Shown here piece after piece: positions 24,266 through 32,947 of a DNA stretch of 45,537 nucleotides; the first letter of the stretch is position 1, and each line of letters starts with the position of its first letter. The DNA lies in the NCBI GenBank assembly GCA_026416055.1, contig JAOAFX010000006.1:1-45537 (forward strand), read 5' to 3'. Source of the stretch: Caldifarciminota bacterium. Lineage in GTDB: Bacteria > Hydrothermota > Tepidihabitantia > SM23-42 > JAOAFX01. The notes beneath the pieces are model-generated. The model was not told the DNA's origin, searched no databases, and saw only the letters and a program-made list of their open reading frames with translations. A program made the position numbers and the translations under genes.

Positions 24266-25280
24266 AAGTTTTGCAATAATCCTTGCTGGTGGACAGGGAG
24301 AGAGATTCTGGCCTCTGAGCCAGCCTGAATTCCCAAAGCAATTCATTGGTATATTCAATGGTCAACCCCTCATAAATCAGACAATAGATCGGATTAAAAT
24401 TCGTTTCAAAAAAAATGAAAGGTTCCTTGTTATACCTGAAGAATTAAAAAATATCACCCGAAAGTTTGTTGGAAACGAAAATCTTATCATTGAACCAGCA
24501 CGAAAGAACACCGCTCCTGCGATTTGCCTCGGTGCGATGATACTGAAAGAAAGATACGGAGATGGAGTAATACACATAATGCCGGCTGACCATATTATAA
24601 TGAAAAAAGAGGAGTTCTTAAAATGTCTTAAATACGGTGAAGAGATGGCAAAAGAGGGTTTTCTTGTCACTTATGGCATAGTTCCAAAGCGACCAGAAAC
24701 GGGTTATGGGTATATCAAGATAGGGCATGCAATTAAAAAGAAAGAAGGGCTAACCAGCTACTACGGTGAGAAGTTTACTGAAAAACCTTCCCTCGCCCGG
24801 GCAAATCAATACATCAAGACTAAAAGATACTTGTGGAATAGTGGAATATTTACATATCGGATTACCACAATCCTTGACGAAATAAAAAAATACATCCCTG
24901 AGGTCTATGAAGGCGTTCTCAATTATTTGAAATATGAAAACAAAAGGTATTTTGAAGATATTCCGGCTATATCAATAGACCACGGGGTAATGGAAAAATC
25001 CTGCAAAATATGTGTCGTAAAATCAGACTTTGGCTGGGATGATGTAGGTACCTGGCTTGCGCTTGAGCGATACTTTAAAAAAGACGACCAGAAAAATATT
25101 TCTATAGGAAATGTAGTTACACTTGAGACCAGGGACTCGATCATTTTTTCTGATAACATTCCGGTCAAAGTCTGGGGAGTGAATGGACTTGTAATTGTGG
25201 CAAGTCCGTATGGTATCCTCGTGTGTAAAAAAGAGAAGATACCAGAATTAAAAGTACTCATCTCAAAAAGGAGGTCATAA
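24261..25280 (+). CDS. manC: Mannose-1-phosphate guanylyltransferase
   Basis: About 339 residues. It transfers GMP from GTP to mannose-1-phosphate to make GDP-mannose for glycans. The nucleotide-binding signature ILAGGQGERFWPLS lies at residues 7-20, followed by FPKQF, EPARKNTAPAI, MPADH, RPETGYGYIK, EKP, WNSGIF and FGWDDVGTW. The frame is closed by TGA at 24255-24257, and only AAT and ATT codons remain before the conserved start, with no ATG, GTG or TTG. ATT 24261-24263, six bases after GGGAG (24250-24254), is the best start and overlaps the DUF3108 stop. The C-terminal isomerase domain of bifunctional ManC is absent. Confidence 0.93.
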   Translation: MKSFAIILAGGQGERFWPLSQPEFPKQFIGIFNGQPLINQTIDRIKIRFKKNERFLVIPEELKNITRKFVGNENLIIEPARKNTAPAICLGAMILKERYGDGVIHIMPADHIIMKKEEFLKCLKYGEEMAKEGFLVTYGIVPKRPETGYGYIKIGHAIKKKEGLTSYYGEKFTEKPSLARANQYIKTKRYLWNSGIFTYRITTILDEIKKYIPEVYEGVLNYLKYENKRYFEDIPAISIDHGVMEKSCKICVVKSDFGWDDVGTWLALERYFKKDDQKNISIGNVVTLETRDSIIFSDNIPVKVWGVNGLVIVASPYGILVCKKEKIPELKVLISKRRS

Positions 25281-25900
25281 TGTTAAGGAGATTGTTCATA
25301 TTGGGTCTTATCGTATTCTTTGTTGCCTGCGCTCCTAAAAAAACCACAGTCAAGACTGAAGGGCTGGAAGAGGTCGTAGTCTTTGGTGAAGAGGCAAAAA
25401 ACATCTCTGAGGAACCAGTTTATCCAACTCCTTCGCCACAGCCACCCACTCCTGAATCTGCTCCTGCACCTACCATACCAAAAATTCCCACTCCACCAAA
25501 AGCAGTGGAAGAAGAAATCACACCACTACCAGTAGAACAGATAACCGTAGCACCACCGATAGCAGTGCCACCCCTGCCGGTCGAGGAGCCGGTGACACCC
25601 CCGCCCGCACCTGCTTATACACCTCAACCAGCAACACCAGCTACACCATCAACACCTACTTCGGTATATGGCTTCAGGGTTCAGATTTTTGCGTCTTCTA
25701 CCCAGAAGGGTGCATCTAAGGTCGCTGATGATGCCCGTGGAATTTTCGGTGGCAAAGTGTATATAGAGCATGCACCCCCTTACTACAAAGTCCGGGTTGG
25801 TGATTGCCTTACCAGGGAAGAAGCCGAAGCTCTGAAGAATCTCGCCATCAGCAAAGGCTACAGAAGCGCATTCATTGTAGAAACGATGGTCAATCCTTAA
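25280..25900 (+). CDS. SPOR-domain lipoprotein with proline-rich linker
   Basis: A 206-residue lipoprotein. The signal ends in a lipobox at FFVAC (Cys17). A long low-complexity Pro/Ala/Thr linker (about 50-130) leads to a C-terminal SPOR domain (VYGFRVQIFASSTQKGASK ... YYKVRVGDCLTREEAEALKN). SPOR domains bind glycan strands stripped of peptides at the division septum, so it probably acts in cell division or wall remodelling. The ATG overlaps the manC stop (TAATG), preceded by AAAAAGGAGG. A strong terminator follows, so this is the last gene of the transcript. Confidence 0.9.
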   Translation: MLRRLFILGLIVFFVACAPKKTTVKTEGLEEVVVFGEEAKNISEEPVYPTPSPQPPTPESAPAPTIPKIPTPPKAVEEEITPLPVEQITVAPPIAVPPLPVEEPVTPPPAPAYTPQPATPATPSTPTSVYGFRVQIFASSTQKGASKVADDARGIFGGKVYIEHAPPYYKVRVGDCLTREEAEALKNLAISKGYRSAFIVETMVNP

Positions 25901-25905
25901 ATAAC

Positions 25906-25933
25906 AACGGGGGTTCAAATCCCCCGTTTTTTC
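25906..25933 (+). terminator. Intrinsic terminator after the SPOR gene
   Basis: AACGGGGG (25906-25913) pairs with CCCCCGTT (25921-25928) around a seven-base loop, followed by TTTTTTC. It should end the lemA-to-SPOR transcript. Confidence 0.92.
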
Positions 25934-25938
25934 TTAAC

Positions 25939-26529
25939 ATGTTCATAATAGTTTTGGCGACAAGAAACCAGAAGAAAATTGAAGAAATAAACCAAATACT
26001 CAATATCAGGAATGTAGTATTACGTCCCTATCACGAGTATATTGATATTCATATTCCAGAACCCGGAGAAACCCTTCTCGAAAATAGCCTTCTGAAGGCA
26101 GAATTTGTCCATCGGATAACAAAATTGCCTGCCCTTGGTGAAGATTCAGGTTTGTTTGTGGAAGCGCTTAATGGTGCACCTGGAGTTTTATCCGCAAGGT
26201 ATGAAGTTAACGATAAAAAAAGGATTGAAAGGGTACTCAGGGAACTCGGTAATTCTAAAAACAGAAAGGCATGGTTCCGTGCCGTCATTGTTTACTATTA
26301 TGATATCAAAAAGTATGAAGTATTTGAAGGTGAGATTGAAGGAAGGATCGCCTATGAGCCAAGGGGAGAAAGCGGTTTTGGTTATGACCCGATCTTCATT
26401 CCTTTTGGCTATAAAGAAACCTTTGCCGAACTCGGTCCAGTGATTAAAAATAAAATAAGCCACAGGGCAAAGGCATTGAAAAAATTCAAAAAATTTTTTA
26501 TCCGGAATTTCGTAGAAAGACAGAAGTGA
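25939..26529 (+). CDS. rdgB: Non-canonical purine NTP pyrophosphatase (RdgB/HAM1)
   Basis: About 196 residues. It hydrolyses dITP, ITP and XTP to monophosphates and so keeps damaged purines out of nucleic acids. The N-terminal VLATRNQKKIEEI, PALGEDSGLFVEALNGAPG, GFGYDPIF and ISHRAKAL motifs are all present. The frame is open upstream to 25804, but that part encodes no family sequence and crosses the terminator. ATG 25939 fits the family start. It lies five bases after the terminator, with no ribosome site or promoter I can recognise, so expression depends on readthrough or an unseen promoter. Confidence 0.95.
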   Translation: MFIIVLATRNQKKIEEINQILNIRNVVLRPYHEYIDIHIPEPGETLLENSLLKAEFVHRITKLPALGEDSGLFVEALNGAPGVLSARYEVNDKKRIERVLRELGNSKNRKAWFRAVIVYYYDIKKYEVFEGEIEGRIAYEPRGESGFGYDPIFIPFGYKETFAELGPVIKNKISHRAKALKKFKKFFIRNFVERQK

Positions 26530-26540
26530 TATAAAAATTG

Positions 26541-26568
26541 TTGATAAAACAGAAAAATTCATTATAAT
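26541..26568 (+). promoter_or_regulatory. Predicted leaderless promoter of the delta'-like gene
   Basis: TTGATA (26541-26546), 16-base spacer, TATAAT (26563-26568). GTG 26574 begins five bases later and no ribosome site exists. Confidence 0.85.
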
Positions 26569-26573
26569 AATCT

Positions 26574-27509
26574 GTGGATTATCTTGACGAAGTAGTTGGT
26601 CAGGAGAGAGCAAAAAGATTTATCCGAAATGCCCTGAAAAAGGGGTATATTTACAATCTCCTTCTAACTGGACCCAGAGGCGTTGGCAAAAGGATGACTG
26701 CATTTGCCCTGGCAAAGATTCTCGGTAGCCCACCTGGTTCATCCAATTGCATACTCATCGCTCCGGTCCCGCCTTTAGATAAAGAGGAAAGGATGTACGA
26801 ATATATAAAAAAATATCTGCCAGGCAATCCAGTGGTAAATATTGAAGACAATTCAAAAATTACGATAGCCCAGATAAGAAAACTTATTGAATGGCTTTTA
26901 CTCATGCCACCTAAGGACAAAAAAAGGGTAGTAATCGTACTTGAAGCCGACCGAATGAATGAAGAGGCAGCAAATGCCTTTCTCAAGACACTGGAGGAGC
27001 CTCCTGTTGATACGGTGTTTATACTCACATCCTCAAGACCTGAATATTTAATTCCAACGATTCGCTCCCGCTGTCGGATTGTAAAATTTGGTTATTTAAG
27101 TGGTGAAGAGATCGAAAATATTACTTTCGGTGAAGATAGTTTCCACCTCGGCAGCCCTGGTGAGATTTTTTCTTTAAAAGAGAATAGTTTATTTGAAGCC
27201 GCAAAGGAAATTTTCAAAAAGACCCCTTTCTCCATGAAATATGCTGCAAAGTTTGCAAAAGAATACAAAAATGAAAATCTCACCAGTCTTTTTTATTGCC
27301 TCTTGTTGCTGTACCGGAGTGTTCTTTATAAACATCTAAACCTGCCTGTTGATAGAGAATTAGAAAAAGAGATTACAAAAAAGGCAGGAAGAGCGAGTGT
27401 GGAAAAAATTTTTGCTGCCACTCTTTTACTAAACGATTGCATAAACTTGCTTCAGTATAATCCGAATCCAACAATTCTTTTGTTTAATACATTTCTGAAT
27501 TTACCATGA
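26574..27509 (+). CDS. holB: DNA polymerase III delta'-like clamp-loader subunit
   Basis: A 311-residue AAA+ family protein of the clamp-loader group. It has the start VVGQERAKRFIRNALKKG, a Walker A-like GPRGVGKR, VIVLEADRMNEEAANAFLKT, LEEPP, and the SRC motif (IRSRCRIVKF). In the P-loop the Ser/Thr that should follow Lys is replaced by Arg, and the DExx box is altered, which fits delta', the subunit that does not hydrolyse ATP, better than DnaX. The start is GTG 26574, fixed by the promoter directly upstream. Mut7-C and SpoIID genes follow closely and may share the transcript. Confidence 0.88.
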   Translation: MDYLDEVVGQERAKRFIRNALKKGYIYNLLLTGPRGVGKRMTAFALAKILGSPPGSSNCILIAPVPPLDKEERMYEYIKKYLPGNPVVNIEDNSKITIAQIRKLIEWLLLMPPKDKKRVVIVLEADRMNEEAANAFLKTLEEPPVDTVFILTSSRPEYLIPTIRSRCRIVKFGYLSGEEIENITFGEDSFHLGSPGEIFSLKENSLFEAAKEIFKKTPFSMKYAAKFAKEYKNENLTSLFYCLLLLYRSVLYKHLNLPVDRELEKEITKKAGRASVEKIFAATLLLNDCINLLQYNPNPTILLFNTFLNLP

Positions 27510-27519
27510 AGACCTATAT

Positions 27520-27957
27520 ATGAAATTCCTTTGTAATGGCATGCTGGGTAAACTCTGCAAATATATGAGGATGTGTGGGATTGATACAATGTATTCGAAT
27601 GAAGGGAAAAAAGCCTACATCCTTGCCCGGAAAGAAGGAAGGATTTTTATAACCAGGAATACTCAACTCAAAAATCTGGAGGGGGTATTTTTTGTTGAGA
27701 CTGAAGACCTGAAACTCCAGCTTAAGACAATCATCGAAAACTTCGATCTTACGAATAAATTAACCTTATTTTCTCGATGTATTCGATGTAATGAACCGTT
27801 AAAAGAGGTATTAAAAGAAGAGATAAGAAGACTTATTCCCTATTACACATACAAAAATTTCAATGAATTCGTCCGTTGTCCAAAATGTCTCCGTATTTAC
27901 TGGAAGGGAAGCCATTACGAAAGGATGTCACAGGAAATAAAGAAGTTGATTGATTAA
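27520..27957 (+). CDS. Mut7-C RNase domain protein with zinc ribbon
   Basis: A 145-residue protein. The PIN-like Mut7-C domain occupies residues 1-90 (KFLCNGMLGKLCKYMRMCGIDT, then GRIFITRNTQ), followed by a zinc ribbon with CIRCNEPL and CPKCLRIYW. The family is linked to RNA cleavage, but substrates in bacteria are unknown. It starts 10 bases after the delta'-like gene and abuts the SpoIID gene, so the three are likely one operon. Confidence 0.9.
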   Translation: MKFLCNGMLGKLCKYMRMCGIDTMYSNEGKKAYILARKEGRIFITRNTQLKNLEGVFFVETEDLKLQLKTIIENFDLTNKLTLFSRCIRCNEPLKEVLKEEIRRLIPYYTYKNFNEFVRCPKCLRIYWKGSHYERMSQEIKKLID

Positions 27958-29058
27958 ATGTATAAATGGTTAAAGATAATCATTTTCAATCTTTTTTTAC
28001 TTAACTGTATCCCTTATATCCAGATGAAAAGGTATGAATGCCAGGTCCGTGTCGCAGTTATTTCCGCGGCAGATTCAGTGATAGTCAGCGGAATTAAAGA
28101 CGAAAGATATTTGAAAGACTACAAAATAAAAACGACAGACAGCCTGCCGATTCTTTTAAATCCGTTCAATGGAAGGGTAGTGGTAAATGGAAAACCCTAT
28201 CGTGGAAGAATAGAGGTAAAAAAGATAAATGATAAAATATGGCTGATAAATGTTCTTAACATTGAGGACTATCTGAAAGGGGTTGTACCCTGTGAGATTG
28301 GAAAAATTGATAAAAAAATCATGGAGGCAGCAAAAGCCCAGGCAGTTGCTGCACGCACATATGCCCATGCACACTTGGGTCAGTATGCGGAAATGGGTTT
28401 TGACCTCTATGCGACAGTAAAAGACCAGGTGTACGAAGGTATGCGGGTTGAAGATTCTGTGATTAATCAGGCAATAAAAATGACCTGTGGAATCGTATTG
28501 ACCTATAAAGGCAACCCAATCGATGCCAAGTATCATTCTACCTGTGGTGGCTATACCGCAGATTATTGTGAAACTTGGGGTGGATCTCCAATTTCTTATT
28601 TGAAAAGCAAAAAATGTGAATTCTGTAAGGAAAGTCCACACGCCTTCTGGCAGAGAGAAATGACAAAGCAAGAATTTTTCAGTAATTTAAGAGCGAATCT
28701 CCGCAAACTTGGAAATCCAATCCCGGATACAGAGTTTATCAAAAGTTTAAAGTTCAAAAGAAGTCAAAAGAGTAAAAGGATTCTTGAAGTAAAAATAGTT
28801 ACTTCGCAGAGAGAATATAAGATTATCGGGTATAATATCCGCAAGCTATTCGGCTCTGTAAAAGACCCTGATGGAGTCTTGAAATCGAGTTATATAAATA
28901 TTTACGTCAAAAATGACCGGATAGTTATTGAAGGCAGAGGATACGGACATGGCGTTGGTATGTGTCAGTATGGTGCCATTGGTATGGCGAAAAAGGGAAA
29001 GAAATTTAAAGAGATTTTGAATTATTACTACCAGGGAACAAAATTGGTCCGCTTATGA
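27958..29058 (+). CDS. SpoIID/LytB-domain envelope protein
   Basis: A 366-residue exported protein. The N-terminal hydrophobic segment ends in FLLNC, a possible lipobox. The SpoIID domain shows WLINVLNIEDYLKGVVPCEI, AAKAQAVAARTYA, DAKYHSTCGGYTADYCETWGG and the C-terminal YGHGVGMCQYGAIGMAKKG. SpoIID and LytB-like proteins bind or cleave bare glycan strands. Non-sporulating bacteria use them in wall remodelling, and a SPOR-domain lipoprotein, which binds the same glycan type, lies 2 kb upstream. The ATG directly follows the stop of the Mut7-C gene (TAAATG). Confidence 0.9.
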   Translation: MYKWLKIIIFNLFLLNCIPYIQMKRYECQVRVAVISAADSVIVSGIKDERYLKDYKIKTTDSLPILLNPFNGRVVVNGKPYRGRIEVKKINDKIWLINVLNIEDYLKGVVPCEIGKIDKKIMEAAKAQAVAARTYAHAHLGQYAEMGFDLYATVKDQVYEGMRVEDSVINQAIKMTCGIVLTYKGNPIDAKYHSTCGGYTADYCETWGGSPISYLKSKKCEFCKESPHAFWQREMTKQEFFSNLRANLRKLGNPIPDTEFIKSLKFKRSQKSKRILEVKIVTSQREYKIIGYNIRKLFGSVKDPDGVLKSSYINIYVKNDRIVIEGRGYGHGVGMCQYGAIGMAKKGKKFKEILNYYYQGTKLVRL

Positions 29059-29073
29059 TTTATTTAAACGGGC

Positions 29074-29101
29074 TTGACTTATTAAAAAAAAGGGTTATAA
29101 T
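29074..29101 (+). promoter_or_regulatory. Predicted promoter of the slipin gene
   Basis: TTGACT (29074-29079), 16-base spacer, TATAAT (29096-29101). The leader is about 12 bases and contains AAGGAGG just before ATG 29120. Confidence 0.88.
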
Positions 29102-29119
29102 ACTGAATAATAAGGAGGA

Positions 29120-29872
29120 ATGATGGGCTTGACAACGATTCTCATCATTGTTCTCATTTTGATTGTGTTCAGCGCGATTAAAGTCTTAAGGGAATATGAA
29201 AGGGCGGTGATATTCCGATTGGGTAGATACATAGGCGTAAAAGGACCAGGGCTCTTCATCCTCTGGCCCGGGATTGATAAGATGGTGAAGGTTTCTTTAA
29301 GGGTGGTGACACTCGATGTGGCACCCCAGGATGTCATCACCAAGGACAATGTATCAGTTAAGGTCAATGCAGTTGCTTATTTTAGGGTTTTTGATGCAGC
29401 CAAGGCTGTGATTGAAGTTGAAGATTATCTTTATGCTACAAGCCAGATTGCTCAGACTACACTGCGAAGCGTTCTAGGTGAATATGAACTTGATGATCTT
29501 CTGAGTGAGAGAGAAAAGATAAATATGAGGCTCCAGAAGATCATTGATCAGCATACCGACCCATGGGGTATTAAAGTCTCAACTGTTGAAATCAAACACG
29601 TTGATATTCCCCAGGAAATGCAGCGGGCGATCGCACGCCAGGCCGAGGCAGAGCGGGAGCGTCGTGCCAAGATCATCCATGCTGAAGGCGAACTCCAGGC
29701 AGCAGAAAAACTTAACAAAGCAGCAGAAATCATCGGCCGGACCCCAACCGGCATCCAGTTGCGATTTCTACAAACCCTGACTGAGGTGGCTACTGAAAAG
29801 AATTCTACCACAATCTTTCCAATACCCATTGACCTCTTCACACCATTTATCAAAAAGATGTCTGAAAAATAA
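29120..29872 (+). CDS. Slipin (stomatin/prohibitin-like SPFH protein)
   Basis: A 250-residue Band 7 protein. An N-terminal membrane helix ([19 protein letters not shown]) is followed by the SPFH domain ([40 protein letters not shown]) and a coiled-coil tail rich in Ala and Glu ([20 protein letters not shown]). Slipins form oligomeric rings at membranes and are usually paired with a NfeD-like protease-associated protein. No NfeD gene is adjacent here. Instead an archaemetzincin follows by two bases. Confidence 0.94.
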   Translation: MMGLTTILIIVLILIVFSAIKVLREYERAVIFRLGRYIGVKGPGLFILWPGIDKMVKVSLRVVTLDVAPQDVITKDNVSVKVNAVAYFRVFDAAKAVIEVEDYLYATSQIAQTTLRSVLGEYELDDLLSEREKINMRLQKIIDQHTDPWGIKVSTVEIKHVDIPQEMQRAIARQAEAERERRAKIIHAEGELQAAEKLNKAAEIIGRTPTGIQLRFLQTLTEVATEKNSTTIFPIPIDLFTPFIKKMSEK

Positions 29873-29874
29873 TA

Positions 29875-30366
29875 ATGGTCTGCCTCTATCAACAGGAAGG
29901 GCTGGAGTTTTCTGAACTAATTAAAGATATTATAAAAAAACAATTCAATCTTCCAGTTGTGGTTGCACATAGCGTGAGGATTCCATCCCAAGCCTTCAAT
30001 CCGTTACGTACCCAGTACGATGCCATGAAAATAATAGAAACATTTGTCTACAGCCTTGATCAAAAATGCAACTGGCATCTGATCATCATTGATAAGGATA
30101 TTTACACACCGAGATTCAATTTTATATTTGGGCTTGCCGATGTCCAGAGGAATATTGCAGTAGTTTCTACATATCGCCTTAGTAAGAATGGTTTATTAAA
30201 AGAAAGGCTGGCAAAAGAAGTAGTCCATGAAATGGGACATATTCTGGGATTGAACCATTGCCCTATTCCAGTCTGTGTGATGTATTTTTCTAATACAGTT
30301 GCTGATACAGACAGGAAGGGCTTTGATTTATGTCCAGAATGCAGGAGGAAAGTTGAAAGGATATAG
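29875..30366 (+). CDS. amzA: Archaemetzincin-type zinc metalloprotease
   Basis: A 163-residue protein of the AmzA family. The signature is complete: HEMGHILGLNH (His118, His122, His128), directly followed by Cys129, then Cys134, Met136 and CPEC (Cys153, Cys156). The histidines bind the catalytic zinc and the four cysteines a structural zinc. The family is mainly archaeal and scattered in bacteria, with unknown natural substrate. It has no signal peptide, so it is cytoplasmic. It lies two bases after the slipin gene, and its 3' end overlaps the aminotransferase start by 14 bases, showing co-translation. Confidence 0.93.
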   Translation: MVCLYQQEGLEFSELIKDIIKKQFNLPVVVAHSVRIPSQAFNPLRTQYDAMKIIETFVYSLDQKCNWHLIIIDKDIYTPRFNFIFGLADVQRNIAVVSTYRLSKNGLLKERLAKEVVHEMGHILGLNHCPIPVCVMYFSNTVADTDRKGFDLCPECRRKVERI

Positions 30367-31453
30367 ACTATTCACACCAGGGCCAACAGATATACCTAAA
30401 GATGTTCTTGAAGCAACGGCTCATAAGTGTATCTACCATAGAGAAGATAGATTCCGGATTCTTTTGAACGAAATCAATGAAATGTTAAAAAGGGTGATAG
30501 ACTGCCATCACAAGATTTACTTGTTAACCGCTTCAGGAACCGGTGCTATGGAAGCTGCTTATGTGAATATGGTTTCAGAATCGGATGATGTAGTTGTTGC
30601 AGTCTGCGGTAAATTTGGAGAAAGATGGAGTGAATTATGCATGAGTTACGGAAAGAGGCCAGAGGTCATTCGCCAGGAATTCGGGAGATCAGTGCCACCA
30701 GAAATGATTGAAAACAGACTCAGGCAAATAAAGAAAGGGGCTATTGTCTTTACAACCCTTACCGAGACATCGACCGGTGCATTGAACGATATCAAAAAAA
30801 TAAGTGAAATTGTGAAAAAGTATGAAGGATATCTTGTAGTAGATGGTGTTGCGGGTATTGGTGCAGACCGATTTTATCAGGACGGATGGGGGGTTGATGT
30901 TATTGTCGGTGCATCCCAGAAGGCATTGATGTCTCCACCCGGCATCTCATTCGTAGGTATAAATCCGCGTGCCTTTGAAAAAATTAAAAATTCTGATACA
31001 CCAAAATATTACTTCAATCTTAATCTTTATGATAAATTTTTGGAAAAAGGACAAACCCCTTGGACTCCGGCAATCACAATCTTGTATGGATTGAAAAAAG
31101 GGTTAGAAAAGATTGAAAAGATGGGTATCGAAAAAAATTTCGATCACCACCATAAAGTTGCTCAATATGTGCGGACGAGGATTCACAATATGGGTTATGA
31201 ACTATTTCCTGAAAATCCTTCAAATGGACTTACAGTGATAAAGATGCCCGAAGGTATGGATAGTACTGAAATCATAAAAGAATGCAAGGAAAAACACGGA
31301 ATACTCTTTGCCAATGGTCAGGGTGAGATGAAAGGTAAAATTCTACGTATCGGGCATATGGGTAATTATAATTTGAAAAAGATGGATAATGCCCTGAATA
31401 TTCTTGAGCAGGTTTTAAGGAAAAAGCATCGTTCTATAAAACGGTATCATTGA
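30353..31453 (+). CDS. Class V aminotransferase (alanine-glyoxylate/serine-pyruvate type)
   Basis: A 366-residue PLP enzyme. The N-terminus YRLFTPGPTDIP and the residues TASGTGAMEAA (PLP phosphate), TETSTGALND, VDGVAGIGA and GASQKALMSPPG with the Schiff-base Lys190 place it with alanine-glyoxylate and serine-pyruvate aminotransferases. Some members make phosphoserine or aspartate, so the substrate is open. The open frame runs upstream to 30299 but the family start is at TTG 30353, placed four bases after AGGAGG (30343-30348) inside the archaemetzincin gene. A SerA-like dehydrogenase is encoded 7 kb away, so a role in serine metabolism is possible. Confidence 0.92.
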   Translation: MKGYRLFTPGPTDIPKDVLEATAHKCIYHREDRFRILLNEINEMLKRVIDCHHKIYLLTASGTGAMEAAYVNMVSESDDVVVAVCGKFGERWSELCMSYGKRPEVIRQEFGRSVPPEMIENRLRQIKKGAIVFTTLTETSTGALNDIKKISEIVKKYEGYLVVDGVAGIGADRFYQDGWGVDVIVGASQKALMSPPGISFVGINPRAFEKIKNSDTPKYYFNLNLYDKFLEKGQTPWTPAITILYGLKKGLEKIEKMGIEKNFDHHHKVAQYVRTRIHNMGYELFPENPSNGLTVIKMPEGMDSTEIIKECKEKHGILFANGQGEMKGKILRIGHMGNYNLKKMDNALNILEQVLRKKHRSIKRYH

Positions 31454-31481
31454 TTTTTATGTCCCTAAGGAGGGCCGAAAA

Positions 31482-32486
31482 ATGAATCGTTATATAAAAC
31501 TCGGATATGAAGGTATAGAATTAGAACTGCCGGTCCATGCCCTTTATCTTTACCGGGATGAAAACCAGCTCCTTGAGAATATAAAACCTCTGATTAAAGA
31601 AGGGATCGATCGCAAGGAGCGGTGTATTTATATCGGAAAGGAACCCTGTGTAAAAGAATTAAAAAGCGAATTCAAAAACCAGATCATGGTTATAGAAGAA
31701 ATAATGGAAGCATCTTTATTCCTTCCCTGGTTGAAGAATGAATATGATAAAATGATAAAAAACCATATGGGGATGCGGGTCTTTGTGGAGAGTACCTCAG
31801 AATTCTTGACCTTTGAGGAATTGCTTGATGATTTTAATACCCAGCCCGATTTGAGGTTATTTGTTCTGTGCCAGTACCGGATTGAAAAGATCAGTTCACA
31901 AAATATGCTTGATATCCTGAAAAATCACCCCTATGTCTTTGTTGAGCATCTTTTAAAACCAAATTGTTTTTATTCCCGGGTTAAACACCGTATCTGGCTT
32001 GACCCACTCACCGGTATTTTCAATCGGCGATATTTTGAAAATCAACTGAGCAAGGAATTACAGAGGGCATCACGCTACGAACATGCCCTCTCCATATTAT
32101 TCATTGACATTGACAGATTCAAGAAAGTGAATGACGAATTCGGACATCAGACTGGCGACCAGGTTTTACTGGACCTTGCCCAGCTCTTAGAGAGGAATCT
32201 GAGGAGTGTAGATGTCATCGCCCGTTATGGAGGTGATGAGTTTATCATACTTTTGCCCGAGACCAAGAAGGAAGCAGCCTATAAAACTGCCAACCGGATA
32301 CTTTATGCTATACAGCAGTATGACTTTTTTAAAGAGACAAAAAAAATCAAGGAGCTGAGTGTCTCTATCGGTATTGCTTCTTTTCCTGATGATGCGGGTG
32401 GAACATATGAATTGATAAAGAAGGCAGATACTGCTCTTTACAAAGCGAAGGAAAGGGGTGGTAATCAGATTATGGTCTTTATGTGA
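31482..32486 (+). CDS. MEDS-GGDEF diguanylate cyclase
   Basis: A 334-residue cytoplasmic protein. The first 165 residues resemble the MEDS/DcmR sensor domain (HALYLYRDENQLLENIKPLI, GIDRKERCIYIGKE, MRVFVESTSEF). Residues 170-334 form a GGDEF domain with DPLTGIFNRRYF, the metal-binding DIDRFKKVND, and RYGGDEF (Tyr249, GGDEF 250-254). RSVD five residues before GGDEF is an inhibitory I-site, so product inhibition is likely. Cyclic di-GMP made here could be cleaved by the HD-GYP protein at 20673-21998. An AAGGAGG ribosome site precedes ATG 31482. Confidence 0.9.
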   Translation: MNRYIKLGYEGIELELPVHALYLYRDENQLLENIKPLIKEGIDRKERCIYIGKEPCVKELKSEFKNQIMVIEEIMEASLFLPWLKNEYDKMIKNHMGMRVFVESTSEFLTFEELLDDFNTQPDLRLFVLCQYRIEKISSQNMLDILKNHPYVFVEHLLKPNCFYSRVKHRIWLDPLTGIFNRRYFENQLSKELQRASRYEHALSILFIDIDRFKKVNDEFGHQTGDQVLLDLAQLLERNLRSVDVIARYGGDEFIILLPETKKEAAYKTANRILYAIQQYDFFKETKKIKELSVSIGIASFPDDAGGTYELIKKADTALYKAKERGGNQIMVFM

Positions 32487-32497
32487 AAGGAGATGAT

Positions 32498-32947
32498 ATG
32501 GCGATAACACCACTTGAGATTCGTAAACAGGAATTCAGGAGGTCCCTGCGTGGTTATGACCCACACGAAGTGCGTTCATTTCTTGAAATGGTATCTAATG
32601 AGTTAGAAAACCTTTTGCGGGAAAATGCTGCACTTGCTGAAAAGGTTAAGGACCTTGATGCCAAGATTGAAGATTACCGAAGGATGGAGAAGATATTACA
32701 GGATACCCTCACCACAACACAGAAAGCAACCGAAGAGTTAAGAGAAGGTGCAAAAAAAGAAGCTGAGACAATCATTGCAAATGCACGTGTTGAAGCCCAG
32801 CGATTTTTGCGTGAAGCCCAGGCCGAACTTGCACGTATCAAAGAAGAGACAAAGATGGTAGAACATCAAAAATTATTGCTTGTATCGGAATTCCGCGGGC
32901 TCCTTGAATCCTATCTACGGCTTCTTGAAAGACTGGAAAAGAAATGA
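32498..32947 (+). CDS. DivIVA-domain protein
   Basis: A 149-residue protein. The N-terminal DivIVA motif is ITPLEIRKQEFRRSLRGYDP, followed by HEVRSFLEMV, then a long coiled coil (about 50-145) rich in Glu, Lys and Ala. DivIVA proteins sense membrane curvature at poles and septa and recruit division or growth proteins. The open frame extends to 32483, but ATG 32498 after AAAGGAGATGAT matches the family start. Its stop overlaps the PNP start (ATGA), so it is translationally coupled to the purine phosphorylase. Confidence 0.93.
   Translation: MAITPLEIRKQEFRRSLRGYDPHEVRSFLEMVSNELENLLRENAALAEKVKDLDAKIEDYRRMEKILQDTLTTTQKATEELREGAKKEAETIIANARVEAQRFLREAQAELARIKEETKMVEHQKLLLVSEFRGLLESYLRLLERLEKK

Noticed and set aside
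25804-25938. N-terminal extension of the RdgB reading frame
   Set aside because: It overlaps the SPOR gene in another frame, crosses an intrinsic terminator, and lacks family sequence; RdgB begins at 25939.
25914-25940. Promoter for rdgB inside the terminator
   Set aside because: The best boxes (TTCAAA and TAACAT) match only four of six bases each and the -10 would overlap the start codon.
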